This document shows positions 1 to 7,066 of a stretch of 16,993 nucleotides of DNA, one piece after another. Each line of letters starts with the position of its first letter. The first letter of the stretch is position 1. The stretch is from Halobacteriales archaeon (GTDB taxonomy: Archaea; Halobacteriota; Halobacteria; Halorutilales; JAHENH01), in contig JAHENH010000168.1 in assembly GCA_018609935.1 (NCBI GenBank), positions 1-16,993 on the forward strand. Direction: 5' to 3'. The position numbers were made by a program, and so were the translations under genes. The notes under the pieces were generated by a model. That model worked only from the letters and a program-made list of their open reading frames with translations, made no database searches and was not told the origin of the DNA.

Positions 1-609
1 CCCTGCAGCAAATGGAAGTAAAACTAATGGTATCCCTTCAATAAAATCTGAGATGAGAAATCCTGTAACTCCTCCTATTATTACAGATGTCTGGGTAAGA
101 TAATTTAAAATTAATGCATTTTTTTTGGAGAAACCTCCGTATATCAAAACTCCAAAGTCACCAATTTCTTGGGGTACTTCATGTAGAGATATTATCAATG
201 TAGTTATAAGACCAAGTTGTAGATTAATTAGGAAGGAAGCTGCAATAATTAAACCATCTATAAAATTATGTATTGTACCCGAAATTAATACTAAATATGA
301 TACTGGTTCATGGTCATGTTTAGTACTATGGTGGTGGTGCCAGTTTATAAACTGTTCTAGTATATAAAATAAACAGAAACCAATTATAGCATAGCTAAAT
401 AAGTTAAAAGGACTGTTTTGTGATCTTTCTATAACTTGTGGTAAAAGATGTAAAAAAGCACCCCCGATTAATCCACCAGCAGCTAAAGCCACTAAAACTA
501 ATAATATCTTATCTAATAGTTCTTCTTTTAGAAATAAACCTAATATACCTATCCATGATATAAGACTAATAAAAACTGTTGAAAGTATAATCCAGACTAG
601 ATCACTCAT
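1..609 (-). CDS. ZIP-family metal transporter, 3' end cut off by the window edge
   Basis: The first 203 codons are present, read without a stop from the ATG at 609 down to base 1. ZIP proteins move divalent metals (Zn, Fe, Mn) into the cytoplasm across the inner membrane. Hydrophobic segments lie at about residues 4-27, 34-56 and 68-86. They are followed by a His-rich loop (four consecutive His near residues 90-93, then KHDHE) typical of the ZIP cytoplasmic loop. Transmembrane helix 4 carries HNFIDG (His114) and helix 5 carries HEVPQEIGDFGVL (His143); these are the paired metal-site motifs of the family. What is missing is the last one or two helices. It lies 94 bases downstream of the broken NDH-2-like gene on the same strand and is not closely related to the second ZIP gene at 3623. 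The family call is firm; the metal cannot be told. Confidence 0.85.
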   Translation of the reverse strand, partial: MSDLVWIILSTVFISLISWIGILGLFLKEELLDKILLVLVALAAGGLIGGAFLHLLPQVIERSQNSPFNLFSYAIIGFCLFYILEQFINWHHHHSTKHDHEPVSYLVLISGTIHNFIDGLIIAASFLINLQLGLITTLIISLHEVPQEIGDFGVLIYGGFSKKNALILNYLTQTSVIIGGVTGFLISDFIEGIPLVLLPFAAG

Positions 610-703
610 CTATATTCTTGGGATATGTTTTAATAAAAAATTTTTCATAAAAATCTATTGCAAGTTTTATATATGTTTTTTATATTAATAACAATCAATT
701 TAG

Positions 704-1856
704 CTATAATAGTGGCCAAGCATTAATTGCATTTTTCCAGGAGGTTATATTTGCAATCCAACGTGCGGCTGCAGATTTTTTTAAAAATTTTGCTGGCATA
801 GAATTAAATATCTTTATAGGTAGAAATCTAATATTAAAGGCAAACGCTTTATCACCTACAGATACTAGTGTGCCAGGGGAAGTATATCTCCAATTTTTAA
901 GGTTTTTTCCTTCTATTTGCCTAATAATATTTTCAGAAGCTATTTCACCTGATTTCCAAGCAACAAAAGCTGTTGGTGGGGACTCTTTTTCTTCATAGGT
1001 TATAAAAGCTGAGTCTCCTGTAGCAAACACTCTTTTATCACTTGTTTGAAGATTATTTTCAGTATATAGTATATCATGTTTTATTTCTAGATCTGTTCTT
1101 TCAAGTATATCTGGTCCTTTAATACCTCCTGTCCAAACAAGCATTTCATATATTAACGGATCTCGGTTTTTGAAGAATATTTTATTTTTTCCAACTTCTA
1201 TAATAGGGTTACCAGTTAAGATATTTACAGATAATCCGTCTAATCTATCCATTAATTTATTTCTAAGCTTGGAAGAACCTTGGGAAAATATAGTGTCAGT
1301 AGCTTCAACTAGATATATATCTAATGGAATATCATTATTATTTCTATATTCAGCTATTTCTCCTACACACTGAATACCTGTTAAGCCCCCTCCTCCTACT
1401 ACTATTTTTGCTGGATTTTTGGGCTTGAAGATTCTGATATTTTTTTAAGTTTTCTATGTATTTTTTTAGCATCATTAAGCTCTTTAAGTGGAAAGCCATA
1501 TTTGTTAAGACCAGGAATATTATAGTATGCAGTTTCACTACCTATAGCAACTAATAGATAATCATATCGTATATTTTCATTTGACTTAATTTCTACTATC
1601 CTTTTTTCGGAATCAATATCTACTACTTCACCTTCTATGAATTCTGTTTCATCATTTTTTAGATCAGAAATAGAAAAAGAAATTTTATCTATTATTTCAG
1701 GATTCCGTATAATCCTATGAGATTCATGTAAGACAAAATGATATGGTTTATCTGAAATCCATATCAATTCATAACTATTGGTAAGTTTTTTTTCAAGTTT
1801 TTTATCGCAGCTGTTCCAGAATAACCAGAACCTAATACTACAACTTTATTAACCAC
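704..1856 (-). pseudogene. NDH-2-like FAD-dependent NADH dehydrogenase, two frameshifts
   Basis: Single-subunit (type II) NADH:quinone oxidoreductases pass electrons from NADH via FAD to quinone at the inner membrane face without pumping protons. Reading from GTG 1856 gives the FAD-binding VVLGSGYSG, then a frame change at the T8 run 1786-1793 (one A short on the coding strand). It continues with YELIWISDKPYHFVLHESHR and YDYLLVAIGSETA, then shows a second one-base loss at the T5 run 1416-1420. The remainder is the NAD-binding IVVGGGGLTGIQ, LVWTGGI, VFATGD and a C-terminal SAAARWIANI membrane-anchor region, ending at 704. With both runs restored the protein is full length (about 380 residues) and all motifs are intact, so the damage is limited to the two homopolymers. 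This fits either recent inactivation, sequencing error, or rescue by slippage at the A8 tract. The GTG start is the only plausible one after an upstream in-frame stop. A sulfide:quinone-type role is less likely because the redox cysteines are absent. Confidence 0.8.
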
Positions 1857-1888
1857 TGATAAAATTCAGAATCTATAAATACAAATAT

Positions 1889-1901
1889 TTTAGGGAAAAT
1901 A
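1889..1901. repeat. 13-bp element upstream of the NDH-2-like gene, repeated at 2241-2253
   Basis: TTTAGGGAAAATA occurs at 1889-1901, just upstream of the minus-strand NDH-2-like gene, and again in the same orientation at 2241-2253 upstream of the plus-strand multicopper oxidase. The GGG in an otherwise AT-only context makes a chance match less likely. A shared regulator binding site is possible but unproven. Confidence 0.3.
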
Positions 1902-2214
1902 TAAAAATAATATATAAAACTGTTAATTTTATTGATAAATATATTTTTAGAAGACATGTGAGATAATATTTAATAATTTAATAAATTTATAATATCATAA
2001 ATTTTCTATGATTCTGCTTAATTTTAATCAATAGTTTTATTTTTATATTATATACTATTTTATTTTTCTAATCTGTTAATTTTTGTTAATCATAATTATG
2101 AATTAGTATTTTTATATTTTTTTGTGAATTTTTTATGTTGTAATATATTTTATCTTTTTTGTTTCTTGGGTTTTAATTTTCTAATAAAAGGATAGAATTA
2201 GATACATCTAAATA

Positions 2215-2307
2215 ATTTTTTAGATAATAATATTTTTATATTTAGGGAAAATAATATTTATTAGATAAGATAGTAACTTTAAAAAAATTAAGTATTATCT
2301 AAAAAAT
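2215..2307. repeat. 15-bp perfect inverted repeat with three TTAGATAA copies, upstream of the multicopper oxidase
   Basis: ATTTTTTAGATAATA at 2215-2229 is the exact reverse complement of TATTATCTAAAAAAT at 2293-2307. The core TTAGATAA also occurs at 2261-2268, giving three copies (2220, 2261 and, inverted, 2295). The third copy lies between the TATA-like box and the ribosome binding site of the multicopper oxidase gene, where a bound repressor would block initiation. An operator for a metal- or redox-responsive regulator is my inference. The rest of the 1857-2322 intergenic stretch is plain AT-rich sequence in which I see no gene. Confidence 0.5.
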
Positions 2308-2316
2308 GACTGAGGT
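2276..2316 (+). promoter_or_regulatory. TATA-like box and Shine-Dalgarno site of the multicopper oxidase operon
   Basis: A TTTAAAAAAATTA stretch at 2278-2290 sits about 35 bases before the ATG at 2323, consistent with an archaeal TATA box. The expected transcript start is near 2308, giving a short leader. GAGGT at 2312-2316 is followed by a six-base spacer and is one of the clearest ribosome binding sites in the window; it decides the ATG at 2323. Confidence 0.5.
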
Positions 2317-2322
2317 AATTAA

Positions 2323-3561
2323 ATGCCACCTATAGATTATGATGATGCAGTAGAGCTAACTAAGTCTTTAGAAAAAAAACTTATAGACCGTAGAACAGTA
2401 CTAAAAGGACTTGGTGGTATTGTAGCTATTAGCGGTATAGCTGGTGCGCATAATTCAGAAAGACACGGATCCAAAGATTATGGATTTGATGAGAATGGTA
2501 ATTTTGCGGATGTGGGAGAATACAAAGATTTAACATTTAATCCTCATGAATTTCTTACAACATTTAATACAGGTCGATCAGGACAGAATAATTTAGAACA
2601 AAACATATATAAAGAAAATGGGCGTATAGTTCGGCATTTTAATTTTAATGCAGTTGATACAGATATATCTATAGCTCCAGGTATTAAATTTCCAGCTTGG
2701 GCATATAACGGCCAGGTACCTGGCCCAACTATCCGTGCCGTAGAAGGAGACCTAATAAGAATAACATTTAATAATCTTGGTTTACATGACCATACTATCC
2801 ATCCACATGTAAAGAATTTAAATCCAAATATGGATGGAATTCCTCAAACAGGTCCAGGATCTATAGATTCTTCAGATGAACCTTTTACATATGAATGGAT
2901 CGCACAGCCTGCTGGATGTCATCTATATCACTGTCATTCTCTACCTTTAAAGGACCATATTCATCGTGGGCTCTATGGTGGAATAATAGTGGATCCGGAC
3001 CCAGAACGAGTTAGAGAAAACCCTAGAGAATATATAAACTATCATGGCCCTATGACAAATAACCTAAGAAGTGAACTTGTTGAAATTGCAAAGACCCGTA
3101 ATCATGAATACCCCGAAAATGATGCAGTAAATGAGATGGTCATTATAATGAATAGCTTTGATACAAATTTTGATGGTGAAAATGAGGTCTATGCTGCCAA
3201 TACTCGAGCATTTGCATACGGGGTAGCACAATCAGATGGTGAAGGTAATTGGTCAGGTGGAGATACAATTCATCCAATAACTATAAATAAAAACGAACTA
3301 CAGAGAATTTATCTGATAAACGCTACTGAATTTGATCCGATTAATTCGTTTCATACCCACTCACAATTTTTTGATTATTATGACCATGGAACAACCCTAT
3401 ATCCTACACAAAAAAATATTGATACTGTAATGCAGTGTCAGGCTCAGAGAGGCATAATTGAATTTGATTATTCTGACCATCAACCTGGACTTTATATGTT
3501 TCATGCACATCAATCTGAGTTCGCAGAACTTGGATGGATGAGCTTTTTTGAGGTAAAATAA
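2323..3561 (+). CDS. Exported two-domain multicopper oxidase
   Basis: This is a 412-residue copper protein expected outside the membrane. Residues 22-40 form a twin-arginine-like signal (D-R23-R24-T-V-L-K then a hydrophobic Gly/Ala/Ile stretch), so it would be exported folded by Tat. Cupredoxin domain 1 has HDHTIHPH (His155 to His162) and YHCHSLPLKDHI, where Cys204 and His212 would hold the type 1 copper and His203/His205 belong to the trinuclear site. Domain 2 has FHTHSQF (His344, His346) and MFHAHQSE (His394, His396) without a Cys. Type 1 copper only in the first domain is the arrangement called type C among two-domain oxidases. The axial position after the copper His is RGLYG, a Leu in place of the usual Met, which in this superfamily generally raises the redox potential. 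The substrate may be an organic compound or a reduced metal such as Cu(I), Fe(II) or Mn(II); nitrite reductase (NirK) is less likely because of the HCH motif. It leads an operon with a ZIP transporter and a halocyanin. Confidence 0.85.
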   Translation: MPPIDYDDAVELTKSLEKKLIDRRTVLKGLGGIVAISGIAGAHNSERHGSKDYGFDENGNFADVGEYKDLTFNPHEFLTTFNTGRSGQNNLEQNIYKENGRIVRHFNFNAVDTDISIAPGIKFPAWAYNGQVPGPTIRAVEGDLIRITFNNLGLHDHTIHPHVKNLNPNMDGIPQTGPGSIDSSDEPFTYEWIAQPAGCHLYHCHSLPLKDHIHRGLYGGIIVDPDPERVRENPREYINYHGPMTNNLRSELVEIAKTRNHEYPENDAVNEMVIIMNSFDTNFDGENEVYAANTRAFAYGVAQSDGEGNWSGGDTIHPITINKNELQRIYLINATEFDPINSFHTHSQFFDYYDHGTTLYPTQKNIDTVMQCQAQRGIIEFDYSDHQPGLYMFHAHQSEFAELGWMSFFEVK

Positions 3562-3563
3562 CC

Positions 3564-3626
3564 ATGAATAACGACATAAAAGAAATATTCTATAAAAATA
3601 ACAATAAAGGTTTTTTCAAATTATGA
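3564..3626 (+). CDS. Possible 20-residue leader peptide between oxidase and transporter
   Basis: An ATG two bases after the oxidase stop opens a 20-codon frame (starts MNNDIKEIF, ends KGFFKL). Its TGA overlaps the ATG of the ZIP gene in the pattern ATGA, the same overlap seen between the ZIP and halocyanin genes. It has an Asn/Lys-rich polar middle and no recognisable domain. It may serve only to carry ribosomes to the transporter start, or may be a chance frame in the 61-base gap. I do not recognise it. Confidence 0.25.
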   Translation: MNNDIKEIFYKNNNKGFFKL

Positions 3627-4795
3627 AAGTTGAATCATTAACCTTGAAAGATATAGCTATTATATCTCTTCCAATAATATTACTCTTTAGTGTTATAGGT
3701 GGTTTTGTTTTAATAAATCCGTTAGATACTGTAGAAAGTGGACAACCGTTACCTGATCTTTCGATTACTTATACAGAAATACCTAATTCTGAGATTATTA
3801 TTGTACATGTTTTTAATAATGGCCCTGAACCAGTAACTGTATCTCAGGTTTTAGTTGATGATGCATATTGGAATTATCGTATTCAGGGAGATGGAGGTGA
3901 TAAAACAATAGCACCACTTCAGAGTGCAAGTATAATTCTTCCATATCATACTACACCAGGATTTGATTATGATATTACACTTCTTACATTAGACGGAGTA
4001 ACATTTCATCATACAATTATTGCTGCACAACAATCTCCTAGTTTTAGTTTTAATTTGCTATGGATGTTTGTTATAATTGGATTATTTGTGGGATTTATTC
4101 CTGTTTTACTTGGAATGCTTTGGTTTCCTTCTATGCAAAGAATGTCAAACAAAACACTTCATGTAATTCTCTCATTTTCTGCTGGTATCCTAGCTTTCCT
4201 TGTCTTTGATGCTGGATTTGAAGCCTTTGAGTTAACTGAACAAATTCCTGGAGTATTAGAGGGACCTATCCTTGTTGTACTATCTATACTTTGTTCATTA
4301 ATTTTACTTCAAATAGTTATGAATAAAGCTAAAGGAAACCATCCATCCAGTTTAGTTATAGCATATGGAATGGCTATAGGAATCGGACTTCATAACCTAG
4401 CTGAAGGATTGGCTATAGGGAGCTCTATAGCTCTTGGAAGAGTTTCACTTGGTGCTTTCTTAGTTGTTGGGTTTATGATACATAATGTAACTGAGGGTCC
4501 AGCAATTGTCGCACCTCTGGCAGGAGAAAATAGACCTTCCTTATCACATTTTGTAATTTTAGGAAGTATAGCTGGTCTACCTACTATATTGGGTGGATGG
4601 ATTGGGGGACTAGCTTTTTCTCCTATTTTAGGGGTATTATTTCTTGCAATCGGGGTTGGAGCATTACTACAGGTTATATTTGATATAGGGGAAATAATCA
4701 CACATAAAGATAAATTATTTTCTTCGACAAACATTGTAGGATTTGCAATAGGATTTACAGTAATGTATTTAACGGATCTATTGGTAATAATATGA
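3623..4795 (+). CDS. ZIP-family metal transporter with extracytoplasmic N-terminal domain
   Basis: This 390-residue inner-membrane protein is predicted to carry divalent metal ions. Residues 12-34 form a first membrane anchor. Residues 36-140 are a polar, beta-rich region resembling an immunoglobulin-like fold (N-N-G-P-E-P-V and LDGVTFHH) that should face outside. Residues about 146-390 are the ZIP transport domain of roughly eight helices. The metal site is HNLAEGLAIG (His257) in one helix and HNVTEGPAIV (His287) in the next. The second motif differs from the HExPHE form of many ZIPs, so this belongs to a different subgroup from the ZIP gene at 1-609. It follows the oxidase by 61 bases and overlaps the halocyanin gene by four bases (ATGA), so all three are probably one transcript. 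The context suggests the outer oxidase changes the oxidation state of, or detoxifies, a metal that this protein moves. The substrate is unknown. Confidence 0.85.
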   Translation: MKVESLTLKDIAIISLPIILLFSVIGGFVLINPLDTVESGQPLPDLSITYTEIPNSEIIIVHVFNNGPEPVTVSQVLVDDAYWNYRIQGDGGDKTIAPLQSASIILPYHTTPGFDYDITLLTLDGVTFHHTIIAAQQSPSFSFNLLWMFVIIGLFVGFIPVLLGMLWFPSMQRMSNKTLHVILSFSAGILAFLVFDAGFEAFELTEQIPGVLEGPILVVLSILCSLILLQIVMNKAKGNHPSSLVIAYGMAIGIGLHNLAEGLAIGSSIALGRVSLGAFLVVGFMIHNVTEGPAIVAPLAGENRPSLSHFVILGSIAGLPTILGGWIGGLAFSPILGVLFLAIGVGALLQVIFDIGEIITHKDKLFSSTNIVGFAIGFTVMYLTDLLVII

Positions 4796-5197
4796 AAATC
4801 AATAGAAGAAAAATAATAAATATAATCGAGATTACTGTTTTTACAGAATCCACAGGATGTCTTTTAGCCTCCACCTCTAAAAAAACTGTAGAAATGGCAG
4901 ATAATAACCAATTTGAACCAAATAGCATATCTATAGAACAAGGAGGAACTGTAACCTGGCGAAATACAAGTAAAATAGACCATACAGTTACAGCTTATCA
5001 AGATAAATCCCTAAGGAATCTGAATATTTTGTTAGTGGTGGCTTGAATCTGAAATTGAAGCTAGAAGAAATATTGACAAAGGATTAATAAAGCCTGGTGA
5101 AAAATATGTACATCAATTTAAACAATCTGGAACATACCAATATTTTTGTATACCAAACGAAAGCTCTGGTATGAAAGCTAAAATAGAAGTAAAATGA
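4792..5197 (+). pseudogene. Halocyanin-like blue copper lipoprotein, frameshifted and missing a copper ligand
   Basis: Halocyanins are small membrane-anchored cupredoxins that carry electrons in haloarchaea. The reading starts at the ATG overlapping the ZIP stop, with a lipoprotein-type signal ending TGC (Cys23). It continues with FEPNSISIEQGGTVTWRNTS and DHTVTAYQ (first copper His). A base is missing at the A3 run 5005-5007 and another at TT 5043-5044; restoring both gives YFVSGGFESEIEAR, LIKPGEKYVHQF and GTYQYFCIPNESSGM, ending at 5197. The canonical motif is C-x-x-H-x4-M; here codon 5156-5158 is AAC, so the second ligand His is Asn. Two signal-peptide positions that are usually Gly are Glu (E13, E19), which would spoil the membrane segment. 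Substitutions plus frameshifts point to real decay and not only to sequencing error. In its present form only the first 84 codons would be translated. It closes the oxidase/ZIP operon and was presumably the oxidase's electron partner. Confidence 0.8.
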
Positions 5198-5921
5198 TAT
5201 TTTACACAATATATAAAGAAGATTTAAAAAAGTATTTTAATTATTAACTCAAGATCTACTATCTTGTGATTTGAGGAATATTAAAACGGTCTTAGTATAC
5301 TCTTGGGAAGTTTAGTATTGCTAAATAATTATAAATATAACTGAGAAAACTATATTCCAAAATGTATACCAGACACCCCTCCTAATATAGCTATTATTCT
5401 ACAATCTATGCCTTGATGAATTTTAGAATCCTATATATCTAAATAATAATAGTATAATACAAACTATAATTAAAACTAGTAAAACGATAATTATTTTAGT
5501 AGTTGCAATTATTCTGTAAAATATAGTATCTAGACATATTTTTCCATAACTCAGTATATGTATTGTTGGAATAGATAATATATGAAATTCAATAAATAGA
5601 CCCGTAATTGTAACATAGTTTATATAGAGTTTTTCATATAGTCCTAAACTAAAAACCTATTTGAAATTATTGAAGTTAGGGGGTGGTAAACAAAAATAGT
5701 TAATAAAAACCAAAAACAAAAACTAAAAATATATTTATAATTATAGATACAACTATAGCTAATATATATTTTTATAAAAAATAATAATTTTAAAAAATAA
5801 GCTATAAGTTGTTTTTCACTAATTCTTTTAAAAATATTTTAATGAATGTTTTTATTTTATCTACTGTTTTTGTATTTTATTATCATTAAATATAAATTTA
5901 AAAATATCTATATTTAGATAT
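5198..5921. other. Long AT-rich gap with no intact gene; debris of a membrane-protein frame on the minus strand
   Basis: No intact gene is visible. On the minus strand an open frame runs from 5656 to the stop at 5423 (77 codons, no ATG, GTG or TTG start). It reads GLYEKLYINYVTITGLF and ends with a strong membrane helix (TTKIIIVLLVLIIVCIILLL). Just upstream on the same strand another frame gives IAIVVSIIINIFLVFVFG and, shifted, VYHPLTSIIS. Just downstream comes RIIAILGGVSGIHFGI. These pieces in changing frames look like a decayed multi-helix protein. A faint resemblance to the C-terminus of antiporter-like subunits (Mrp/NuoL type) is all I can offer. The right edge of the gap holds the DsbA-like gene's promoter. 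Confidence 0.3.
5891..5921 (+). promoter_or_regulatory. TATA-like box of the DsbA-like gene, probably leaderless
   Basis: TATAAATTTA at 5891-5900 is centred about 26 bases before the ATG at 5922, the distance expected when an archaeal transcript begins at or next to the start codon. No Shine-Dalgarno sequence precedes this ATG, which agrees with leaderless translation. Confidence 0.45.
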
Positions 5922-6506
5922 ATGAAGAGACGATATTATCTGGCTCTTGTCGGTGGTTTACTTTCTTCAGGATGTTTGGGTGGTAACCAAAATACCCAGA
6001 ATTCTAATATAGGAAGTCCTAAGATTGGTAACCCAAACTCTCAGACAGTTGTGAATGTATATGAAGATTTCATGTGTCCCCATTGTAGGGATTTTAATTT
6101 GGAAATTTATCCTAGATTAAAAGAAAACTATATAGATCCTGGTGAAATATTATATATACACAATGATTTTCCAATACCTGTACATAATCCTCTTTCATGG
6201 CAGGCAGCTATAGCAGCTAGGTCTGTACAGGTAAACCTTGGAGAAGAAGAGTTTTGGACATATAAGAGTCAAATATTTGAAAACCAAAATTCGGTTTCAG
6301 TAGAAAACTTGGTTAGCTGGGCTCAAGATTTAGGTATGGAAGAACAAACTATAAGAAGCGACATAGAAAATAGTACCTATCGAAATGTAGTAGAACAAGA
6401 TAGACAAGAAGGTGTAAATAAGGGTGTAAGAGGAACCCCATCTATATTTATAAATGGTGAAAAACTAAATACAATTTCTTATAATAGTATTACACGATCT
6501 ATTTAA
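5922..6506 (+). CDS. DsbA-like thioredoxin-fold lipoprotein
   Basis: This 194-residue protein is predicted to be anchored outside the membrane and to exchange disulfides in exported proteins. Residues 1-18 (MKRRYYLALVGGLLSSGC) are a lipoprotein signal with the acceptor Cys18, followed by an Asn/Gln/Ser-rich linker to about residue 40. The thioredoxin fold begins with VVNVYEDFMCPHC; the active-site pair is Cys52-P-H-Cys55, the DsbA-type CPHC. The helical insertion spans roughly residues 75-150, and the cis-Pro loop is GVRGTPSIFINGE. The C-terminus stops after SITRSI, slightly short of a final helix in typical family members, but no fold-critical part is missing. Its role could be disulfide formation in, or copper-site cysteine maintenance of, the nearby exported cupredoxins; this is inferred from context only. 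It has its own promoter, so it is not part of the oxidase operon. Confidence 0.85.
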   Translation: MKRRYYLALVGGLLSSGCLGGNQNTQNSNIGSPKIGNPNSQTVVNVYEDFMCPHCRDFNLEIYPRLKENYIDPGEILYIHNDFPIPVHNPLSWQAAIAARSVQVNLGEEEFWTYKSQIFENQNSVSVENLVSWAQDLGMEEQTIRSDIENSTYRNVVEQDRQEGVNKGVRGTPSIFINGEKLNTISYNSITRSI

Positions 6507-6599
6507 TTAATTTATTAATATATGATTGATAATATACGAACTTAACTCATTTTTTATATGGATCGCAGGAGAAGCCTCTTGTATTTGGTTTTGTGTGGG

Positions 6600-6642
6600 T
6601 CCTATATGTACTCAGAAACAATATATATAGTATGATATAGGA
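6600..6642. repeat. Short inverted repeat downstream of the DsbA-like gene
   Basis: TCCTATAT at 6600-6607 pairs perfectly with ATATAGGA at 6635-6642 across a 27-base loop. It lies about 95 bases after the DsbA-like stop, too far and with too few G-C pairs for a confident terminator. The rest of 6507-6726 shows no gene; the only short frame (ATG 6561, 25 codons) has no supporting feature. Confidence 0.2.
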
Positions 6643-6726
6643 ATTTTCATGTAGTATATTGTTAAAGAGGTATTTAGGACTCCTATTGTCTGATGTTAGA
6701 TTTGACTGGTAGATCTCAAAATCAAA

Positions 6727-6984
6727 TCAATTTGAAACCCTCTCGTTGTCTGTGACTGTCGAAATTCGGTGTTTGAGCTGGAGAGCATGCTTGTTGGGGA
6801 GATACGATATGTTGTGAAAACTCCATAACTTAAAGTCTTTAATGGTGTCAGAATTCTTTTTTATCTTTGTAATATCTTTTTTAGCTTTTTGTAGGTTTGT
6901 AGGGGAGATGTAGTTCTCCTTTTTAACAAGTGAAATGATTTTAGGTAGGGTTAGTTCACACTTATGGATTCTGATAGTTTTCAT
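6727..6984 (-). CDS. Hypothetical basic protein of 85 residues
   Basis: This is an unrecognised open frame from ATG 6984 to the TGA at 6727. The product is Lys-rich (KKENYISPTNLQKAKKD, ITKIKKN) with a more aromatic C-terminal half (DFKLWSFHNISYLPNKHA). It has no signal peptide or membrane segment, and a nucleic-acid-binding role is conceivable but not shown. AAGGA precedes the ATG too closely for an ideal ribosome site. It uses noticeably more C-ending codons (AAC, CTC, CCC, TCC) than the flanking genes, which suggests acquired DNA or the remnant of a mobile element. The complementary strand is full of stops, so it is not a shadow of an obvious gene. It could still be a chance frame. Confidence 0.4.
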   Translation of the reverse strand: MKTIRIHKCELTLPKIISLVKKENYISPTNLQKAKKDITKIKKNSDTIKDFKLWSFHNISYLPNKHALQLKHRISTVTDNERVSN

Positions 6985-7066
6985 TCCTTGTAAAATCTAA
7001 GTGTAACGGAAGGACGTCTAACCTACATCTTCTCACAAGACAAGATCATATGTGCGAATGAATATG

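Noticed and set aside
125..367. Plus-strand 80-codon frame
   Set aside because: Antisense to the ZIP transporter, whose motifs are clear on the minus strand.
2323..3561. Copper nitrite reductase (NirK) identity for the multicopper oxidase
   Set aside because: The HCH motif and the His pairs in domain 2 indicate a trinuclear copper oxidase rather than the NirK site arrangement.
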